Source: an uncultured Pseudomonadota bacterium (GTDB taxonomy: Bacteria > Pseudomonadota > Gammaproteobacteria > Steroidobacterales > Steroidobacteraceae). From it: DNA of 64,000 bases. Shown one piece after another: positions 9,443 through 17,806 of the stretch. The notes below the pieces were generated by a model. The model had not been told where the DNA came from. It made no database searches and saw only the letters and a list, made by a program, of their open reading frames with translations. How positions within the stretch are numbered: position 1 is the stretch's first letter; each line of letters starts with the position of its first letter. The stretch is from the NCBI GenBank assembly GCA_903832085.1, contig CAIKZZ010000034.1:1-64000 (forward strand). Reading direction: 5' to 3'. The translations under genes were made by a program, and so were the position numbers.

Positions 9443-10051
9443 TTAAGGGTCTGGACGCCCAAGACCACCTGAAAAGATTGGCCGCAACGTCTTATCAATC
9501 GCCTCACGGGCCCTAAAGATGCGTGAGCGCACGGTGCCTACGGGACAATCCACAGCACTAGCAATCTCTTCATAACTAAGCCCATCAAGCTCGCGCAGCA
9601 CTATGGCTGTACGTAACTCCTCCGGTAACTCGCTCATAACAGCTTCGACGGTGCGACGAGTTTCGTCACTGAGCAGCAATTGTTCCGGAGTCTCGCCATC
9701 GGTAAGACGGCTGAGTAAGCCACTTTGCTCGGAGTCGGGGGAATCGAGGTTATAGTCCAGCGGCCTTCGCTTGGCCGACACGAGCGTATTTTTTGCGGTA
9801 TTGATCACGATTCGATACAGCCACGTATAAAATGCGCTGTCACCACGAAATCCTGGCAAGGCCCGATAGGCCTTGATGAATGCCTCTTGCGCAACATCCT
9901 CTGCCTCCATCGCATCACGCACATAGCGCATAACCAACTTCAAAACCTTGCCCTGATAGCGCAATACGAGTACGTCAAACGCCCTCTTGTCACCGCTTTG
10001 CACACGCCGCACGAGCAGCAAGTCATCTTCGCCTACCGTGTCGTCACTCAC
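9443..10051 (-). CDS. rpoE: RNA polymerase sigma-E factor RpoE (AlgU)
   Basis: Extracytoplasmic-function sigma factor for the envelope stress response. In 202 aa, region 2 carries FDVLVLRYQGKVLKLVMRYV, the DVAQEAFIKAYRAL -10-recognition helix and FYTWLYRIVINTAKN. Region 4 carries LPEELRTAIVLRELDGLSYEEIA and the helix-turn-helix CPVGTVRSRIFRAR. The start is GTG 10051 in a GTGA overlap with the sdhE stop. A sigma-E-type promoter lies at 10093-10120 inside sdhE, implying autoregulation on top of read-through from sdh. Confidence 0.97.
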   Translation of the reverse strand: MSDDTVGEDDLLLVRRVQSGDKRAFDVLVLRYQGKVLKLVMRYVRDAMEAEDVAQEAFIKAYRALPGFRGDSAFYTWLYRIVINTAKNTLVSAKRRPLDYNLDSPDSEQSGLLSRLTDGETPEQLLLSDETRRTVEAVMSELPEELRTAIVLRELDGLSYEEIASAVDCPVGTVRSRIFRAREAIDKTLRPIFSGGLGRPDP

Positions 10052-10437
10052 TGGTCAGACCCTGGGAGCCGCCGTAACTCACGGTCCTCGGAATAGACAG
10101 CGGATGTGGCAATAAGTTCGTTAGCCGGACGCTTGGCCGCGCCAAGCGCCCCCACAGGACCCCCAATCGGGTCCGGCGGGGGTCCAAAAACGTCTCGCAG
10201 CACGGCGACCAGCTCAATAAGCGGTACTGGCGCCTCGGCATTACCTAAGCACAAAGCCGCAAGATCGGGGTCACTGAGCGCTAACAGCTGCTCAAAGGCA
10301 CGGCGCTGCTCAAGGGCCGCTGTGGGCCAATGGAGCTGAAGATAGCGCTCCAACAACACATCCAGTTCGCGCATGCCACGACGGCAAGCCCAGCGCAGCT
10401 GCGCGGGGGGCAGTTGTGGCGAGGCGTTGCCAGTCAC
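10048..10437 (-). CDS. sdhE: FAD assembly factor SdhE with C-terminal extension
   Basis: SdhE helps attach FAD covalently to the SdhA flavoprotein. The diagnostic CRRGMRELDVLLERYL motif near the N-terminus and LLALSDPDLAALCLG match the family, which is usually 85-95 aa. This protein has about 129 aa. The extra 40 or so residues after the conserved fold (from about DPIGGPVGALG) are low-complexity and unlike E. coli SdhE; that DNA holds the rpoE promoter. GTG 10437, eight bases past the sdhB stop, is my choice; TTG 10461 overlapping sdhB is possible. It ends in a GTGA overlap with rpoE. Confidence 0.85.
   Translation of the reverse strand: MTGNASPQLPPAQLRWACRRGMRELDVLLERYLQLHWPTAALEQRRAFEQLLALSDPDLAALCLGNAEAPVPLIELVAVLRDVFGPPPDPIGGPVGALGAAKRPANELIATSAVYSEDRELRRLPGSDQ
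10093..10120 (-). promoter_or_regulatory. Candidate sigma-E-dependent promoter of rpoE, inside sdhE
   Basis: Minus strand: CGAACTT (-35), a 16-base spacer, then TCTAT (-10). E. coli sigma-E promoters follow GGAACTT, 15-16 bases, then a TCTGA- or TCAAA-like box. The predicted start site is about 35 bases before the rpoE GTG. The element lies wholly within the 3' coding end of sdhE. Sigma-E autoregulation is established for E. coli rpoE and P. aeruginosa algU; here it is inferred from the match. Confidence 0.65.
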
Positions 10438-10444
10438 CCTGAGC

Positions 10445-11233
10445 TCAAGTACGCCGCTCAACGAGCAGTTTTTTGATATCAGCGATCGCCTTGGCAGGAT
10501 TAAGGTCCTTCGGGCAGGCCTCGGTACAGTTCATAATCGTGTGACACCGATACAGCTTGAATGTGTCATCTAACTCATCCAAGCGCTCCGCAGTGGCCTC
10601 ATCACGCGAATCAACAATCCAGCGATAGGCCGCCAACAAGGCTGCGGGCCCCAAGTAGCGCTCACTATTCCACCAATAGCTCGGACAACTCGTCGAACAG
10701 CAGGCGCATAATATACATGCCGATGGCCGATCTACTTTCTCTTGATCGACCTTGCTCTGCAATCGCTCCTGACCAGGAGTCGCTGCCGTCGCTGTCTGCA
10801 GCCAGGGCTTGACGGACGCGTACTGGGTATAAAAATGACTTAGGTCCGGCACCAGATCTTTCACCACCGGCATATGAGGCAACGGAAAAATATTCACATT
10901 GCCTTTGACCTCAGCGACGGCTTTCGTGCACGCCAATGTATTCGTTCCATCGATATTCATGGCGCAGCTACCGCAGATCCCCTCACGACAACTACGCCGA
11001 AAGGTCAAACTTGAGTCAACCTCGTTTTTGACTTTAAGCAACGCATCGAGAACCATTGGACCACAGCGATCTAAGTCGATTTCATAGCTATCAATGCGCG
11101 GATTCTCACCACTAGCGGGATCAAAACGGTACACCTTGAACGTCTTGACGCGCACCGCTCCAGCCGGCGCCTTATAGACGCGGCCGAGACTGTCGTTATA
11201 ACGCGAGTTCTTGGGAAGAGTCAGCTGGACCAT
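10445..11233 (-). CDS. sdhB: Succinate dehydrogenase iron-sulfur subunit
   Basis: Subunit of complex II that passes electrons from FAD to ubiquinone. 262 aa from ATG 11233, which has AAGG eight bases upstream; the frame also opens earlier with a poorer start. The N-terminal ferredoxin-like domain has the 2Fe-2S ligands [12 protein letters not shown] plus a later TLAC. The C-terminal domain carries [12 protein letters not shown] and [17 protein letters not shown] for the 4Fe-4S and 3Fe-4S clusters. It lies between sdhA and sdhE. Confidence 0.98.
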   Translation of the reverse strand: MVQLTLPKNSRYNDSLGRVYKAPAGAVRVKTFKVYRFDPASGENPRIDSYEIDLDRCGPMVLDALLKVKNEVDSSLTFRRSCREGICGSCAMNIDGTNTLACTKAVAEVKGNVNIFPLPHMPVVKDLVPDLSHFYTQYASVKPWLQTATAATPGQERLQSKVDQEKVDRPSACILCACCSTSCPSYWWNSERYLGPAALLAAYRWIVDSRDEATAERLDELDDTFKLYRCHTIMNCTEACPKDLNPAKAIADIKKLLVERRT

Positions 11234-11278
11234 GTGTAAAACCTTTGGCAAAAACCGATCGAACCGCCAACAAAGCAC

Positions 11279-13063
11279 TCAATATGTGCGCGCCTTAGGT
11301 GGAATACGCGCCACGTCGCTTGTGAGTGTTTCCTGATGCACAGGACGGTAGTCAATACGCACATCCCCCGCATCATTAACCCAAGACAAGGTATGTTTCA
11401 TCCACTCGTCATCGTTGCGCTCACGGAAATCTTCGCGCGCATGCGCCCCACGACTTTCAGTACGGTTTGCTGCAGACTTGATCGTCACCATCGCTTGACG
11501 CAACAGATTATCGAGCTCTAAGGTCTCGAGCAGATCTGTGTTCCAAATAAGGCCGCGATCCGTAATACCGACATCAGAAAACGAGCGAAAGGTCTTAGCA
11601 AGTTTGTCGCAACCTTGCTGAAGGGTTTCACCAGTACGGAAGACCGCAGCATCCGCCTGCATAATTTTTTGCATCTCAAGCCGTAAATCGGCTGTCGAGC
11701 GCGTCCCCTTAGCGAACCGCAAGCCATTTAAGCGCGCAACCGTCGCCGCTCCCGCGTCGGCTGCCAACGGTCGTTGCGCCGCACCCGGCACCAGACGCTG
11801 CGCTGCATAACGAGCAGCTGCGCGACCAAACACGACCAAATCGAGCAATGAATTTGAGCCTAACCGATTTGCACCGTGCACCGACACACACGCGGCTTCG
11901 CCAATAGCCATAAGACCAGGCACGACTGACTCTGGGTCACCATTTTTTAGCGTAACCACTTCACCGTGCACGTTTGCCGGTATACCACCCATATTGTAGT
12001 GGACCGTTGGTAGTACTGGAATCGGCGCACGGGTGACATCAACACCAGCAAAGATCCGCGCCGTCTCGGCGATACCTGGTAAGCGCTCTTTAATGACCTC
12101 GGCACCCAAGTGTTCGATATGTAGGAAAATATGATCCTGATGCTCACCGACGCCACGACCTTCCCGAATCTCAACGGTCATCGCACGCGAGACCACATCA
12201 CGACTGGCGAGGTCCTTCGCATTTGGCGCATAGCGCTCCATAAAGCGCTCACCCTTCGAATTCGTCAGATAACCACCCTCACCCCGGCTGCCCTCTGTTA
12301 TGAGGCAACCCGACCCATAAATACCGGTGGGATGAAACTGCACAAACTCCATATCTTGTAGTGGTAGACCAGCACGGGCCACCATACCTCCGCCGTCACC
12401 GGTACACGTGTGCGCAGAGGTGCAGGAAAAATATGCGCGCCCATAACCGCCGGTCGCCAATATGACAGTCTGACCGCGGAATCGATGCAGCCGACCTGTC
12501 GCCATTTCAAGGGCCACGACACCACGACACTCACCATTTTCCATCAGCAAATCAAGAGCGAAATACTCAATAAAAAATTGCGCATTATGTTTCAGTGACT
12601 GCTGGTATAGCGTGTGCAACATCGCGTGGCCAGTACGATCCGCTGCAGCACACGTACGCTGCGCAACGCCAGCACCGTTGTGTGTGGTCATCCCCCCGAA
12701 AGCGCGCTGATAAATCTTGCCGTCTTCAGTCCGAGAAAATGGCACACCGTAATGCTCAAGCTCAATGACGGCGCTCGGCGCCTCCTTGCACATGTATTCG
12801 ATCGCATCCTGATCGCCGAGCCAGTCAGAGCCCTTTACCGTGTCGTAAAAATGAAAGCGCCAGTCGTCCTCACCCATATTACCAAGGGCCGCCGAAATGC
12901 CGCCCTGCGCAGCAACGGTATGGCTACGGGTCGGAAATACTTTACTGATCGTAGCAACGCTTAAACCTGCCTCAGCAAGCCCAAAAGTCGCGCGCAACCC
13001 CGCACCGCCGGCTCCAACCACAACCACATCAGACGTGTGATCAATAAAATCGTATTCGCTCAT
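11279..13063 (-). CDS. sdhA: Succinate dehydrogenase flavoprotein subunit
   Basis: Catalytic subunit that oxidises succinate to fumarate. 594 aa from ATG 13063, with GGGAG seven bases upstream and an ATGA overlap with the sdhD stop; a longer frame upstream is unlikely. The FAD dinucleotide fold is [12 protein letters not shown]. The histidine for covalent flavin is in SHTVAAQGG, and [11 protein letters not shown] and the C-terminal REDFRERND arginine region are also typical. Likely FAD loading by SdhE and by the SdhAF4-type protein, both encoded beside it. Confidence 0.98.
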   Translation of the reverse strand: MSEYDFIDHTSDVVVVGAGGAGLRATFGLAEAGLSVATISKVFPTRSHTVAAQGGISAALGNMGEDDWRFHFYDTVKGSDWLGDQDAIEYMCKEAPSAVIELEHYGVPFSRTEDGKIYQRAFGGMTTHNGAGVAQRTCAAADRTGHAMLHTLYQQSLKHNAQFFIEYFALDLLMENGECRGVVALEMATGRLHRFRGQTVILATGGYGRAYFSCTSAHTCTGDGGGMVARAGLPLQDMEFVQFHPTGIYGSGCLITEGSRGEGGYLTNSKGERFMERYAPNAKDLASRDVVSRAMTVEIREGRGVGEHQDHIFLHIEHLGAEVIKERLPGIAETARIFAGVDVTRAPIPVLPTVHYNMGGIPANVHGEVVTLKNGDPESVVPGLMAIGEAACVSVHGANRLGSNSLLDLVVFGRAAARYAAQRLVPGAAQRPLAADAGAATVARLNGLRFAKGTRSTADLRLEMQKIMQADAAVFRTGETLQQGCDKLAKTFRSFSDVGITDRGLIWNTDLLETLELDNLLRQAMVTIKSAANRTESRGAHAREDFRERNDDEWMKHTLSWVNDAGDVRIDYRPVHQETLTSDVARIPPKARTY

Positions 13064-13410
13064 GCCACACTCCCGAGCGCTATGTTGAGCACTGCCAGAC
13101 ATCCTGCTAACACCAACAACAAATAACTACCGCGTATTGCAAGCAGCGTGTATGTCTTTAAGGTCAACCCCTGGACATAGTCCTCAACAATGACTTCAAG
13201 CCCAAGACACGCGTGGACAGCAGCCGCACACAGCAACGCGCCAACGGCCAACGCATGCCCAGAGTGCGCGATCCACTGGCGCAGCGTCGGGTAGTCAAGA
13301 TCAGGCAGTAACAGCAACGAGACTACAAACCAGAGAGTAAGCGGCACAAGTGCTACCGCACTACGCCGCTGCCAACGCCAATGGGCGACACCACTTGAAT
13401 GAGCGCTCAT
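13060..13410 (-). CDS. sdhD: Succinate dehydrogenase membrane anchor SdhD
   Basis: Hydrophobic anchor that with SdhC forms the quinone and heme b site. 116 aa from ATG 13410 (ATGA overlap with sdhC; a further in-frame start seven codons upstream is less likely). Three membrane segments are visible around [35 protein letters not shown] and [33 protein letters not shown] is the family motif with the putative heme histidine and the quinone-site Asp-Tyr pair. Confidence 0.93.
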   Translation of the reverse strand: MSAHSSGVAHWRWQRRSAVALVPLTLWFVVSLLLLPDLDYPTLRQWIAHSGHALAVGALLCAAAVHACLGLEVIVEDYVQGLTLKTYTLLAIRGSYLLLVLAGCLAVLNIALGSVA

Positions 13411-13790
13411 GAGTGGGCCTTTAGCATCCAAAGAACGCCTAAGACAGCAAGCACGCAGGCTGACGTGATCAAAATAAGAGCAGACTGCCGTGCCTCGCGC
13501 CGCTCAAGTGCGCGACCCGAGTCGAAGACCAAGTGTCGAATGCCGGCACACAGATGGTATGCAAACGTACTGAGTAACAGACACAAAACGACCATCCCGA
13601 GCGGCGAACGTAGCAACGCGAGCACATGCGCGTATGCCGTCTCATTCCAAGCTAGCGCGACGAGCCAGGCGACTAGGGCAAGAATACTGACGCTGAGTGC
13701 CACGCCAGTCAGGCGGTGCAGAATGGATAGCACCATCGTGCGTGTTGGCCCGTAGATCTGTAGATGCGGCGATAAGGGACGCATAGTCAT
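13407..13790 (-). CDS. sdhC: Succinate dehydrogenase cytochrome b556 subunit
   Basis: Membrane anchor and heme b ligand subunit of complex II. 127 aa from ATG 13790, preceded by AAGGA. It has the family opening RPLSPHLQIYGP, the SILHRLTGVAL motif with the quinone-site Ser and Arg, and HLCAGIRHLVFD containing the heme-ligand histidine in the second of three membrane spans. The order sdhC-D-A-B-E then rpoE reads leftward with overlaps at most junctions. Confidence 0.96.
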   Translation of the reverse strand: MTMRPLSPHLQIYGPTRTMVLSILHRLTGVALSVSILALVAWLVALAWNETAYAHVLALLRSPLGMVVLCLLLSTFAYHLCAGIRHLVFDSGRALERREARQSALILITSACVLAVLGVLWMLKAHS

Positions 13791-13865
13791 AAACACCCTA
13801 TCCTTCAACTCAAAAACGTCACACCCGACCCACGCGCGTACGTCGGTTACAGCGAAATACCAGGC

Positions 13866-14066
13866 TCAAAAATCGATACACCGACCAGCCCGCTCCCAAT
13901 CACCAAATCGAGTTGGCTCCGGGCCATCGCGCCCACCACACTCGACTGCTGGGGCGGCATTAGGCGTCACACGCACTGGCACCACCAACCCGGTGTCACT
14001 CACCTGAGCCGGTGCGTCGGGACGCGGTTCAACGAGGCTCAGAGCATCTGGGGGATTACCTAACAT
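13866..14066 (-). CDS. SdhAF4-type succinate dehydrogenase assembly factor (DUF1674)
   Basis: Small protein of 66 aa whose last 20 residues, GRDGPEPTRFGDWERAGRC, match the hallmark DUF1674/SdhAF4 C-terminus. In yeast and humans SdhAF4 binds flavinated SdhA and protects it before assembly with SdhB. The first 40 residues are variable and proline-rich. ATG 14066 is favoured although no clear ribosome site is seen; a TTG 57 bases further upstream keeps the frame open. It is the first gene of the leftward sdh run, 75 bases before sdhC, which supports the assignment. Confidence 0.85.
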   Translation of the reverse strand: MLGNPPDALSLVEPRPDAPAQVSDTGLVVPVRVTPNAAPAVECGGRDGPEPTRFGDWERAGRCIDF

Positions 14067-14192
14067 GGCCGTAATTTTGCCATAATTTTGGCACTGCAAC
14101 ACTAACTCTAAAGTTATTAGCAATCAGTTATTTATCAATGTTTTGTCAGCTATCGGTATCATCTAGCAGCAATCCCCCCTATCCTTCTGCAC

Positions 14193-15059
14193 ATGCACGG
14201 TCTGTTACTTTCAAACCTATCAGTCCTTAGCCTGACTGGCGCTGATCGACGCAGTTTTCTGCAAGGTCAAATCACTCAGGACATGGCGCGCGTGGGCGCA
14301 GAGGCGCCTACACAAGGCGCACTACTGACGAGCCAAGGCCGGGTCCTCGCACTCCCGTGGCTTGTGGAGCGAGAGGACGAACTCTTGCTGATCCTACCCA
14401 CTGATTGCATAGCTGCGATAGGCGCGCACTTAAAACGGTATATTTTGCGCGCGAAAGCCATCTGCAGCATGCCTGGCATGCGTATTGCGGTCGCCGGCAT
14501 ATTGCCAAGTGTGTTACCTGCCACGCTCACCGAACGCTTACAGGTCTTGCCACTGAGCAACCGTGCGCTACTACTGGGAGAGCACAGCGAACTGACTGGC
14601 TACTTAACAACACATACCCAACCCCTAGCGCCATGTGACTGGGAGTGGGCCTGCGTCATGGCCGGGGAACCAACGGTCACCAGCGCAAGTGCGCAAACTT
14701 TTATCCCACAAATGCTCAACTTGGATCTACTCGATGCCATTAGCTTCACCAAAGGATGCTACACAGGCCAAGAGATCGTCGCCCGCACGCAGCACCTAGG
14801 GCGCATTAAGCGCCGGATGTTTTTGTATGAAGTCAGCAACGCACCAGCATCCAAGGGCCAGGCGCCGGCACCACTAACGCCCCTATACAGCGGCGCTGAC
14901 AAAGTCGGTGAGGTCGTGCGTAGCGCCAAGACCAGCACTGCCACCCGCCTCCTAGCAGTCGTGACCATTGATGCGCATCTGCAAGCACTCACACTTGCTG
15001 ATGGCAGTGCTCTGACACACCTGCCGCTACCCTACACAATCATCGAATCGGCGCTTTAG
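14193..15059 (+). CDS. ygfZ: Folate-binding Fe-S cluster repair protein YgfZ
   Basis: YgfZ-type protein of the GcvT-like fold, which needs tetrahydrofolate and supports certain Fe-S enzymes such as MiaB in E. coli. In 288 aa, RSFLQGQITQDM near residue 20 and the signature KGCYTGQEIVARTQHLGRIKRR (about 190-211), with its single conserved cysteine, are diagnostic. It is transcribed divergently from the SdhAF4/sdh operon over an AT-rich gap of about 125 bases. YgfZ and SdhE (YgfY) are neighbours in E. coli too, so the linkage with Fe-S-rich complex II is meaningful. Confidence 0.95.
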   Translation: MHGLLLSNLSVLSLTGADRRSFLQGQITQDMARVGAEAPTQGALLTSQGRVLALPWLVEREDELLLILPTDCIAAIGAHLKRYILRAKAICSMPGMRIAVAGILPSVLPATLTERLQVLPLSNRALLLGEHSELTGYLTTHTQPLAPCDWEWACVMAGEPTVTSASAQTFIPQMLNLDLLDAISFTKGCYTGQEIVARTQHLGRIKRRMFLYEVSNAPASKGQAPAPLTPLYSGADKVGEVVRSAKTSTATRLLAVVTIDAHLQALTLADGSALTHLPLPYTIIESAL

Positions 15060-15100
15060 AACCTTAAAAGCTCCAGCACAGTATTTTTTTGGATATAAAC

Positions 15101-16621
15101 CTAGTCTTGACTCGCTTCCGGCTTCATCTGCGGAAACAACAGCACATCGCGGATTGACGGTACGTTGGCATACAGCATCACCAAACGATCAATCCCGATA
15201 CCAAGACCCGCAGTAGGCGGTAATCCGTACTCCAAGGCGCGCACATAGTCTGCATCGAAGTACATAGCTTCCGCATCGCCAGCTTCCTTGCGCGTCACCT
15301 GCTCGCGAAAGCGCGCAGCCTGCTCTTCTGGGTCATTAAGCTCCGAAAAGCCATTCGCTAACTCACGACCTCCAACAAAAAACTCAAAGCGATCAGTCAC
15401 AAACGGATCAGCATCATTACATCTCGACAGCGGCGACACTTCCGTCGGGTATGCATACGCGAAAGTCGGTTGCACCAAGGTGTGCTCCACCGTCTGATCA
15501 AAAATTTCCATTTGCAACTTACCCGCGCCATCGCCCGGCGCATAGCCAATACCACGCTCAGTCAGCACACCGCGCAGGTACTCCACATCACGCAATCTTG
15601 ACGAATCAAGCGATGGATTGTGTTGCAAAATCAATTCAGCAATTGTCTGCCGTCGAAATGCAGGCGCGAAATCAATCACGAGCCCCTGTGACTCAACTTG
15701 CCTTGAGCCAAGAACGGCATCCGCAAGCCCCTGCAGCAAACGCTCAACAAGCGCCATAAAATCATTGCAGTCAGCATAAGCCTGATAGCACTCAAGCATC
15801 GTAAACTCAGGATTATGGCGCGTAGACAAGCCTTCATTACGGAAGTTGCGATTGATCTCATACACACGCTCGAAGCCACCAACGACCAGGCGCTTTAAAT
15901 ACAGCTCAGGCGCGATTCGCAGATACATGTCAATATCAAGAGCATTGTGATGTGTCACAAACGGGCGCGCGACCGCACCACCCGGTATGGGCTGCATCAT
16001 GGGAGTCTCAACTTCCATGAATCCACTCGCATCAAAAAACTGGCGCAAGAAACTCACGATGCGTGAACGCATCTCAAACACAGCGCGACTCGCCGGATTC
16101 ATGATGAGATCTACATATCGCTGCCGATAGCGCACTTCTGTATCGGTCAGACCGTGCCACTTATCTGGCAATGGTCGCAATGATTTGACCAGCAATCGTA
16201 TTGACTCAACCCGCACCGATAGTTCACCGGTGCGCGTGCGCATCAGCACACCCTCAGCCCCGATGATGTCGCCTACATCCCAGCTTTTGAAAGCACCATA
16301 GCTGTCTCCAAGTACAGCCATGTTGAGAAAAAGCTGAATCGCACCGGTGGCATCGTTTAGTTTTACGAAGCTCGACTTCCCCATATCCCGCTTGGCAAGC
16401 ATGCGTCCGGCAACCCGTACCCGCGTCGGATGCGCCTCAAGCCACTCGACCGTTTTTTCTTGAAAACTTGCTGCAAGATCGCCTGCCCAAGCATCGCGCC
16501 GAAAATCGTTAGGGTATGCCCCGCCATTTTTCCGGAGCTCATCAAGCTTGCCGCGACGTTCAGCAATGAGCTTGTTGTCGTCTAGTCCTGCCGAACCAGT
16601 GCCGTCGTTTTGTACACTCAT
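15101..16621 (-). CDS. lysS: Lysyl-tRNA synthetase, class II
   Basis: Charges tRNA-Lys. The 506 aa protein has the N-terminal OB-fold anticodon-binding domain ([21 protein letters not shown]), class II motif 1 around [16 protein letters not shown], motif 2 with [21 protein letters not shown], and motif 3 [15 protein letters not shown] near the C-terminus. The length matches E. coli LysS (505). It begins two bases after the prfB stop; prfB-lysS is conserved in most gammaproteobacteria. Confidence 0.98.
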   Translation of the reverse strand: MSVQNDGTGSAGLDDNKLIAERRGKLDELRKNGGAYPNDFRRDAWAGDLAASFQEKTVEWLEAHPTRVRVAGRMLAKRDMGKSSFVKLNDATGAIQLFLNMAVLGDSYGAFKSWDVGDIIGAEGVLMRTRTGELSVRVESIRLLVKSLRPLPDKWHGLTDTEVRYRQRYVDLIMNPASRAVFEMRSRIVSFLRQFFDASGFMEVETPMMQPIPGGAVARPFVTHHNALDIDMYLRIAPELYLKRLVVGGFERVYEINRNFRNEGLSTRHNPEFTMLECYQAYADCNDFMALVERLLQGLADAVLGSRQVESQGLVIDFAPAFRRQTIAELILQHNPSLDSSRLRDVEYLRGVLTERGIGYAPGDGAGKLQMEIFDQTVEHTLVQPTFAYAYPTEVSPLSRCNDADPFVTDRFEFFVGGRELANGFSELNDPEEQAARFREQVTRKEAGDAEAMYFDADYVRALEYGLPPTAGLGIGIDRLVMLYANVPSIRDVLLFPQMKPEASQD

Positions 16622-16623
16622 CG

Positions 16624-17737
16624 TTACAATCCCTGCTTCAAGCTAGCTTCCATAAACTGATCGAGAGCCCCATCTAAAACTGCCGTCGTATTACCAACCT
16701 CAACGTTAGTGCGCAAATCTTTGATGCGCGATTGGTCGAGAACATAAGACCTGATTTGATTGCCCCAGCTCACATCAGATTTCGAATCCTCTAAAACTTT
16801 CGCTGCAGCATTGCGCTTATTCACTTCGAGCTCATAGAGCTTGGCTTTTAGCATTTTCATCGCTGTCGAGCGATTTTTATGCTGACTGCGCTCGCTTTGA
16901 CAACTCACCACAATGCCGCTAGGCATATGGCGTATGCGTATAGCTGATTCGGTCTTATTAACGTGCTGACCGCCGGCACCGCTTGAACGAAATGTATCAA
17001 CTTCAAGATCTGCAGGATTGATGTCCACACTAATATCGTCATCAACTTCTGGAGATACAAATACCGATGCAAACGATGTATGGCGCCGGTTACCAGAATC
17101 AAACGGCGACTTGCGCACCAAGCGATGTACGCCGGTCTCAGTGCGCAACCAACCATAAGCATAGTCACCGACCACACGCAATGACGCGCCTTTAATGCCG
17201 GCGACTTCACCGACACTCTCGTCCATTACCTCGACTTTAAACGCATGGCCGTCGGCCCACTTAAGATACATTCGTAGCAGCATCTGCGCCCAATCTTGCG
17301 CCTCAGTTCCACCGGCACCCGCCTGAATGTCTAAGAACGCGTTACTAGCATCCATCTGCCCGGGGAACATTCGCTGAAATTCAAAATTTTTGACTGCAGT
17401 TTCGAGCTGTGCTGCATCCTGCGCCACGTCCTGCACTGCACTGACATCGCCCTCGCCAGCGGCTAACTCTAATAATTCAAGGGAGCCTGCAATGTCATCG
17501 CGCACGGTGTCGAGGCGGCCGGTCACGGACTCCAGCTGAGCACGTTCCTTACCTAGCGCTTGTGCACGATCTGGCACATTCCAGATGCCAGGCTCCTCAA
17601 GCTCTCGGGTAACCTCGGTCAGTCGCTCAAGCTTAAGATCGTACTCAAAGGTACCCCCTTAAGGAGGCGAGGCGTTCCTCGAGGTCCTTTAACTGGCGCC
17701 CGATGGGCGCGGCAAGCGAGATAACATCAGCAGACAT
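16624..17737 (-). CDS. prfB: Peptide chain release factor 2, with programmed +1 frameshift
   Basis: Release factor that reads UAA and UGA. Translation starts at ATG 17737, runs 30 codons to CTT-TGA (stop at 17645-17647), then shifts +1 and resumes with GAG at 17646, giving about 370 aa (E. coli 365). The shift site AGGGGGTACCTTTGA keeps the internal Shine-Dalgarno, the slippery CTT and the UGA of the classic autoregulatory cassette. After the shift come [12 protein letters not shown], the SPF recognition motif in [15 protein letters not shown], and the GGQ hydrolysis motif in [14 protein letters not shown]. Reading only from the internal GTG 17577 would lose the true N-terminus. Confidence 0.97.
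17645..17659 (-). promoter_or_regulatory. prfB programmed +1 frameshift site
   Basis: Minus strand AGGGGGTACCTTTGA: an internal ribosome-binding-like AGGGGG three bases before CTT, then UGA in the zero frame. Low RF2 slows UGA decoding and lets tRNA-Leu slip from CUU to UUU, so RF2 controls its own synthesis. Only the sequence is seen here; the mechanism is established for E. coli. Confidence 0.95.
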
Positions 17738-17781
17738 GGCGTGTAACGATCGCTTTTCATTAGGAGGAAAATCGGCGATTA

Positions 17782-17790
17782 AGCATAGCA
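17782..17790 (-). promoter_or_regulatory. Candidate extended -10 promoter for prfB-lysS
   Basis: Minus strand TGCTATGCT, 45 bases before the prfB ATG, in the 69-base gap after recJ. It fits TGn plus a -10 hexamer (TATGCT); no convincing -35 is present. Weak evidence. Confidence 0.35.
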
Positions 17791-17806
17791 TGAGAGGCGC
17801 TCAGGA

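Noticed and set aside
15060-15100. T7 run after ygfZ as an intrinsic terminator
   Set aside because: No adequate GC-rich stem precedes the run.
16624-17577. prfB starting at GTG 17577
   Set aside because: The conserved upstream residues and the intact frameshift cassette show that the true start is 17737.
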